Assembly: GCA_030539475.1 (NCBI GenBank)
Contig: JAUNRY010000071.1
Location: forward strand, 1 to 9,366
Direction: 5' to 3'
Origin: Bacteroidia bacterium
GTDB lineage: Bacteria > Bacteroidota > Bacteroidia > Bacteroidales > Dysgonomonadaceae
DNA: 9,366 nt
The notes below the pieces were generated by a model that was not told where the DNA came from, made no database searches, and saw only the letters and a list, made by a program, of their open reading frames with translations. Every line of letters starts with the position of its first letter. Within the stretch, counting starts at the first letter, position 1. Position numbers and translations under genes: made by a program. Positions 5,869 through 9,366 of the stretch are shown here, piece after piece.

Positions 5869-5955
5869 AGGTAAATCTTTCAAAATCCCCTTTTTTATTT
5901 TACTAACTCAACACAAGAACCAACTGTTTTTGTGTTATAAATTTTTCTATTGTAA

Positions 5956-8211
5956 ATGAAAAAGGTATTTATTCTTGCAGGGCTGCTGGCTCTGAACCTA
6001 TCTTTGTTTGCTCAGGCAAACCAACAAACCGACAGTTTAAAAAACGTGCATCTCGAAGAAGTGGTGGTTTCAGCCACACGGGCAGGAGAAACTACGCCGA
6101 TGACGTACAGCAACATTTCTCAAACGGAAATTAAAAGAGATAATGCCGCGCGCAACATCCCGGCTATTCTTCGGAGCATTCCCTCGCTGGTATCGTTCAG
6201 CGAAGACGGAACCGGCCTGGGAAACAGTTCCATGCGTATTCGCGGTACGGACGCAACGCGCATAAACGTTACGCTCAACGGAATGCCGCTTAACAATCCC
6301 GAAAGCCAGGAAGTTTACTGGGTAAATTTACCCGACCTGTCATCATCCCTGCAAAGCATTCAGGTGCAGCGCGGCGTGGGAACATCAACCAACGGAGCAG
6401 CGGCTTTTGGCGCCAGCATTTCTATGAGAACCGTAGGCGCACGTTCCGAAGCATACGGCGAAGCATCTACTTCCATAGGCAGTTACAACTCGTTTTCATC
6501 TACGATAGCTGCAGGAACCGGAATTCTCAAAAACGGCCTGTCGTTCGACGCGCGTTATTCGCGAAACCTCGGCGACGGATATATCCGCAACGGCTTTGTG
6601 AACCACAGCAACCTCTACGCGGCAATTTCACACTATACAGACAATCAATTAATCAGGCTGAGCTATATCAACGGAAAGCAAAAAACCGGAATCACCTGGG
6701 AAGGACTTTCGCCCGAAGATTTGGAAGAACACGGCCGGCGTTATAATCAGGCGGGAAAATACCTGGACGAGGCCGATAACGTACATTTCTACGACAACGA
6801 AACCGATAATTACTATTCACACATCCTTCAACTTTTATACACGCGGGAACTGAATAATTATTTATCGCTCAACACCAGCTTGAGCTATAACAACGGATTC
6901 GGGTATTACGAAAATTACCGTTCCGACCCCTACGGCGGCTTCAAGCGCGGCGATAAGTTTTCGAGTTACGGGTTACCCGATCAAACCGTGGATGGAACAA
7001 CTTATTCGCGTTCGCAATTAATTCGCCAAAAGCTGATGCGCAACGATTTTTACGTGGCAAACCTTTCGCTGAATTATACGAAAAACGCCTTAAACTGGAT
7101 TTTTGGCGGAACATACAGTTTTTACGACGGCGACCATTACGGCAAGCTGCCCTGGGTGAAATTCAACCAAAACATTCCCGAAAATTACGAGTGGTACAGA
7201 AACGTGGGCAAAAAGGGCGAATTTAACTTCTTCACCAAAGCAGAATATCGGTTTACCAACCGGCTCTCGTTGTTCGGCGATGTTCAATTTCGCAACATCA
7301 GTTATCGTTTTAGCGGAATTGACGATGATTTAGAGGATATTACAAAAGATTTTACGTACAATTTCTTTAATCCCAAAGCAGGAGTTTTCTACCGGATAGA
7401 TAATCGCAACAATCTTTATGCTTCGGTAGCCGTGGGACAACGCGAACCGCTGCGTACAGACCTGAAAGAGAGCATTAAAGGCGGCGGCGGAGAAGACCGG
7501 ATCCGCCCCGAGAAAATGATTGACTACGAACTCGGATACAGGTTCGCCAACGAAAACGGCTTAACGTTAGGCGCCAACATTTACTACATGGATTATAAAA
7601 ACCAGATGGTGCAAACCGGACGACTCAACAACGTGGGCTACAAGCTGATGGAAAACGTAAAAGACAGCTACCGCCGGGGGATTGAACTGGAAGCATCGGT
7701 TCCGTTTGCTGAAAACAAATTTCGTTTTGATGCACATGCGACCCTGAGCCAAAACAAAATAAAAAATTACACGGCCTATTTCGATTTATACGACAACGAC
7801 AGCGACTGGAATGGGATAGGACAAACGTCTGAAGAATTTGAAAGCACGCATATATCGTATTCGCCCAACGCCGTGGGAATGGCCGGATTAACGTATCAGC
7901 CCACTCAGGCATTGTATTTTAACTTGTTGGGCAAATACGTGGGAAAACAATATCTCGACAATACATCGAACGATGCAAAATCAATTGACGCCTATTTCGT
8001 AAGTGATTTTTCCGCCGGATATACTTTCGACAAAACACCGGTAGGCAGAATCACGTTGCAAGTTTTTGTGAATAACTTGTTCAACAAAGAATATATGGCC
8101 AACGGATGGGCTGCAACCGACGCGTTCGAAGACGGCAGCGTTGTAAATTATATCGGATACTATCCGCAGGCAACCCGCAACTTCATGACGAGAGTTACGA
8201 TAAGTTTTTAA
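5956..8211 (+). CDS. TonB-dependent outer-membrane receptor, predicted thiamine/TPP uptake
   Basis: This 751-residue outer-membrane beta-barrel receptor has a signal peptide (about 1-19, ending SLFA before QANQQ), a TonB-box-like segment (EEVVVSATR, 34-42), a plug domain (about 45-165, with MRIRGTDATRINVTLNGMPLNNPE and VQRGVGTSTNGAAAFGASI features) and a long barrel rich in alternating aromatics, ending in TRVTISF with a terminal Phe as BAM substrates do. It lacks the N-terminal carboxypeptidase-like domain of SusC proteins and no SusD follows, so it is a classical vitamin- or metal-type receptor. The substrate call rests on the TPP riboswitch 120 nt upstream and the PnuT gene downstream, not on barrel residues. 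It corresponds to the OMthi-type receptors of Bacteroidota. The Met at 5956 follows an AT-rich leader and fits the signal peptide, so the start is well supported. Confidence 0.92.
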   Translation: MKKVFILAGLLALNLSLFAQANQQTDSLKNVHLEEVVVSATRAGETTPMTYSNISQTEIKRDNAARNIPAILRSIPSLVSFSEDGTGLGNSSMRIRGTDATRINVTLNGMPLNNPESQEVYWVNLPDLSSSLQSIQVQRGVGTSTNGAAAFGASISMRTVGARSEAYGEASTSIGSYNSFSSTIAAGTGILKNGLSFDARYSRNLGDGYIRNGFVNHSNLYAAISHYTDNQLIRLSYINGKQKTGITWEGLSPEDLEEHGRRYNQAGKYLDEADNVHFYDNETDNYYSHILQLLYTRELNNYLSLNTSLSYNNGFGYYENYRSDPYGGFKRGDKFSSYGLPDQTVDGTTYSRSQLIRQKLMRNDFYVANLSLNYTKNALNWIFGGTYSFYDGDHYGKLPWVKFNQNIPENYEWYRNVGKKGEFNFFTKAEYRFTNRLSLFGDVQFRNISYRFSGIDDDLEDITKDFTYNFFNPKAGVFYRIDNRNNLYASVAVGQREPLRTDLKESIKGGGGEDRIRPEKMIDYELGYRFANENGLTLGANIYYMDYKNQMVQTGRLNNVGYKLMENVKDSYRRGIELEASVPFAENKFRFDAHATLSQNKIKNYTAYFDLYDNDSDWNGIGQTSEEFESTHISYSPNAVGMAGLTYQPTQALYFNLLGKYVGKQYLDNTSNDAKSIDAYFVSDFSAGYTFDKTPVGRITLQVFVNNLFNKEYMANGWAATDAFEDGSVVNYIGYYPQATRNFMTRVTISF

Positions 8212-8212
8212 C

Positions 8213-8238
8213 TAATGCATAATTTATAATGCATAATT
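8213..8238 (+). repeat. 12-bp tandem direct repeat after the receptor gene
   Basis: TAATGCATAATT occurs at 8213-8224 and again at 8227-8238, 14 nt apart, starting 2 nt after the receptor stop codon. Each copy contains the palindrome ATGCAT. AT-rich duplications of this sort occur between Bacteroidota genes and may have no function. Confidence 0.6.
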
Positions 8239-8246
8239 AAATATTC

Positions 8247-8283
8247 GCGGGCTGCGGTTTATTTATCGCAGCCCGCAGTTTTT
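8247..8283 (+). terminator. Strong intrinsic terminator between receptor and pnuT
   Basis: GCGGGCTGCG (8247-8256) pairs perfectly with CGCAGCCCGC (8267-8276) around a 10-nt AT-rich loop, followed by AG and five T residues. It should end most transcripts from the receptor gene, so pnuT would depend on read-through or its own promoter. It is the most stable hairpin in the window. Confidence 0.8.
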
Positions 8284-8295
8284 AAACATCAAACT

Positions 8296-8320
8296 TTAAA
8301 CGTTATACTATTAAACGTTA
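8296..8320 (+). repeat. 10-bp direct repeat just upstream of pnuT
   Basis: TTAAACGTTA occurs at 8296-8305 and 8311-8320, 15 nt apart, each containing the palindrome AACGTT; the second ends 3 nt before the pnuT start codon. It could be a tandem binding site near the pnuT start, or a simple AT-rich duplication. No TAnnTTTG box is visible between the terminator and the start. Confidence 0.45.
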
Positions 8321-8323
8321 AGT

Positions 8324-8902
8324 ATGCAATCTCTCGAAATTTTCGGCGCCATCATCGGCCTCATCTATCTGTATCTCGAATACAAAGCCAATAAATGGCT
8401 GTGGCTTTTCGGAGTTATTATGCCGGTGGTATATATTTTTATCTTTTATCAATCGAAATTTTATGCCGATATGGGCATAAATATTTATTATTTCTTTGCC
8501 AGTATTTACGGATGGATTGTTTGGACTAAAGGCAAAAATTTGGAACACGAGGTGAGAATTTCGCATACTCCTACCCGATTTGTTCTACCTTTAACCACCA
8601 TTGTTGTCATTATTTTCGCGCTTATCGCGTTTATTCTTGTCCGCTTCACCGATAGCACCGTACCCTATGGCGATAGTTTTACCACCACGCTCAGCATAGT
8701 TGGCATGTGGATGCTGGCGCATAAATACATAGAACAATGGGTTATTTGGTTTGTGGTGAATATTGTGTCGTGCGGGCTTTATTTCTGGAAAGACTTATAT
8801 TACACCGGCGCATTGTTTGCAATATATGCCGTTATTTCCATTTTCGGGTATTTTAAATGGAAACGGATGATGGAGGAAGAGGCAAGAGGTTCTGTAGCTT
8901 AA
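8324..8902 (+). CDS. pnuT: PnuC-family transporter, predicted thiamine transporter PnuT
   Basis: This is a 192-residue inner-membrane protein of the PnuC/PnuT vitamin transporter family, which works by facilitated diffusion coupled to phosphorylation of the vitamin inside the cell. Hydrophobic segments lie at about 5-20, 26-42, 52-67, 86-106, 121-133, 138-154 and 160-177, consistent with the 7-helix fold. Family signatures are IYGWIVWTKG (61-70) and WVIWFVVNIVSCGLYFW (139-155) with W139, W142 and N146. The basic end FKWKRMMEEEA is cytoplasmic. PnuC (nicotinamide riboside) and PnuT (thiamine) are hard to tell apart by eye. I choose PnuT because the TPP riboswitch and a receptor gene lie directly upstream. 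The terminator-like hairpin between the two genes suggests reduced or separate expression. No vitamin kinase gene follows. Confidence 0.87.
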   Translation: MQSLEIFGAIIGLIYLYLEYKANKWLWLFGVIMPVVYIFIFYQSKFYADMGINIYYFFASIYGWIVWTKGKNLEHEVRISHTPTRFVLPLTTIVVIIFALIAFILVRFTDSTVPYGDSFTTTLSIVGMWMLAHKYIEQWVIWFVVNIVSCGLYFWKDLYYTGALFAIYAVISIFGYFKWKRMMEEEARGSVA

Positions 8903-9277
8903 TAGCGTGTTTTGGGGTTGGTTGGGTTTTATTTTTAATGTAGCGAGAAAGTGGGGCAATATCTCCCGACCACGAATTTTAAAAGCCTATTTTCTGATAC
9001 TTCTCTTTCCTTTCTTTATATACCATTAATATTCAGCATCTTGATGAAGATATTTTGTTTTAACAAACAGGATAGGCAGGATATATACTCCGAAATTGAT
9101 GATACAATGAAATTGGATAAAAAAAATAAAAAATGCGAATCTACGATTCATTTACAGAACGTTATAATTATCCAAATGTTAAGTAACAAAATCTTAATAA
9201 AAACGAAACCACATCGTAACATTTATAACTTTTCTTTGCGTCTCAATTTTAAGTTTTAGGGAATTAATAAAAATTTT
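8903..9277. other. AT-rich non-coding gap after pnuT
   Basis: I see no credible gene here. The one long frame (from a GTG at 8951) encodes lysine-, asparagine- and isoleucine-rich sequence with no domain and no homologue I recognise. Small symmetric elements are TTTGTT/AACAAA (9054-9067) and GAATC/GATTC (9137-9149), the latter preceded on the plus strand by A runs, so that on the minus strand it would be a weak terminator. The usual third gene of Bacteroides thiamine loci, a thiamine pyrophosphokinase, is not in this gap. Confidence 0.55.
9231..9238 (+). promoter_or_regulatory. Near-consensus -7 element for the right-edge gene
   Basis: TTTCTTTG differs from TAnnTTTG at one position and sits 39 nt before the ATG at 9278, giving a leader of about 34 nt. 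The -33 region is not clear. Confidence 0.35.
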
Positions 9278-9366
9278 ATGATTAGATTTAAGTTATCAAG
9301 TGTAATAATAGGCTTGATTGTGGTTTCATTTGCTCTTTCCGTAAGAGCTTCCGCTCAGAGCGGTAC
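9278..9366 (+). CDS. Secreted protein, N-terminal fragment (runs off right edge)
   Basis: ATG at 9278 opens a frame that stays open to the window end (29 full codons). It reads MIRFKLSSVIIGLIVVSF and continues to RASAQSG: a short basic start, a hydrophobic core (about residues 8-20) and a plausible signal-peptidase I site after ASA, before QSG. It is thus the start of an exported periplasmic or outer-membrane protein, or a TonB/OmpA-type envelope protein. Too little is present to name a family. A near-consensus -7 box lies 39 nt upstream, and the gap of 375 nt from pnuT suggests it is a separate unit. Confidence 0.65.
   Translation, partial: MIRFKLSSVIIGLIVVSFALSVRASAQSG

Noticed and set aside
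5956..8211. SusC-type polysaccharide utilisation receptor
   Set aside because: There is no N-terminal carboxypeptidase-like domain, no SusD partner, and a TPP riboswitch controls the gene.
8213..8320. CRISPR-like or attachment-site repeats
   Set aside because: Only two copies of each short AT-rich repeat, with 2-5 nt between the copies and no cas or integrase gene in the window.
8951..9259. 102-codon frame after pnuT
   Set aside because: GTG start, Lys/Asn/Ile-rich composition of AT-rich non-coding DNA, no domain, no ribosome-binding context, and it overlaps the likely promoter of the next gene.

Overview
The window looks like chromosomal DNA of a member of the Bacteroidota, most likely Bacteroidales. 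The evidence is lineage-typical protein sequence in MiaB, Rel and the TonB-dependent receptor, AT-rich intergenic DNA with Bacteroidota-type -7 elements (TAnnTTTG), starts with little Shine-Dalgarno sequence, and a PnuT-type thiamine locus under a TPP riboswitch. I cannot name the genus from sequence alone. I see no phage, CRISPR array, insertion sequence, rRNA or tRNA. Most of the window is core housekeeping plus a vitamin-uptake locus, not an accessory island.

Layout. Positions 1-125 (minus) hold the start of a small single-pass membrane protein that runs off the left edge. The 264 nt before miaB contain overlapping opposed -7 elements, a strong stem-loop, a 12-codon mini-ORF and a perfect 19-bp palindrome. 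miaB (390-1742, +) encodes the tRNA methylthiotransferase. Behind it lies about 440 nt without a credible gene, much of it a GC-rich run of consecutive small hairpins that resembles a REP-like or structured-RNA element. Three short plus-strand genes follow (2182-3231): a YtxH-family protein, a DUF1469/holin-superfamily membrane protein and a basic C-tailed protein. They look like a small envelope or stress operon. A full-length, apparently bifunctional rel gene for (p)ppGpp metabolism faces them (3313-5586, -).

The right part is a thiamine uptake locus. A promoter at about 5737, a TPP riboswitch (about 5755-5833) and a terminator-like expression platform (5835-5868) precede a TonB-dependent receptor (5956-8211). 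A strong stem-loop terminator-like element at 8247-8283 follows it, then a PnuC/PnuT-family inner-membrane transporter (8324-8902). The receptor would carry thiamine across the outer membrane and PnuT across the inner membrane, with TPP shutting off the transcript. The thiamine pyrophosphokinase often found third in Bacteroides loci is not seen: 375 nt of AT-rich DNA follow, then the start of an unrelated secreted protein at the right edge.

The best leads are the multi-hairpin element at 1771-1910, the palindrome and leader structures before miaB, and the riboswitch plus internal terminator arrangement of the thiamine locus. Nothing here convincingly shows an undescribed multi-gene system.
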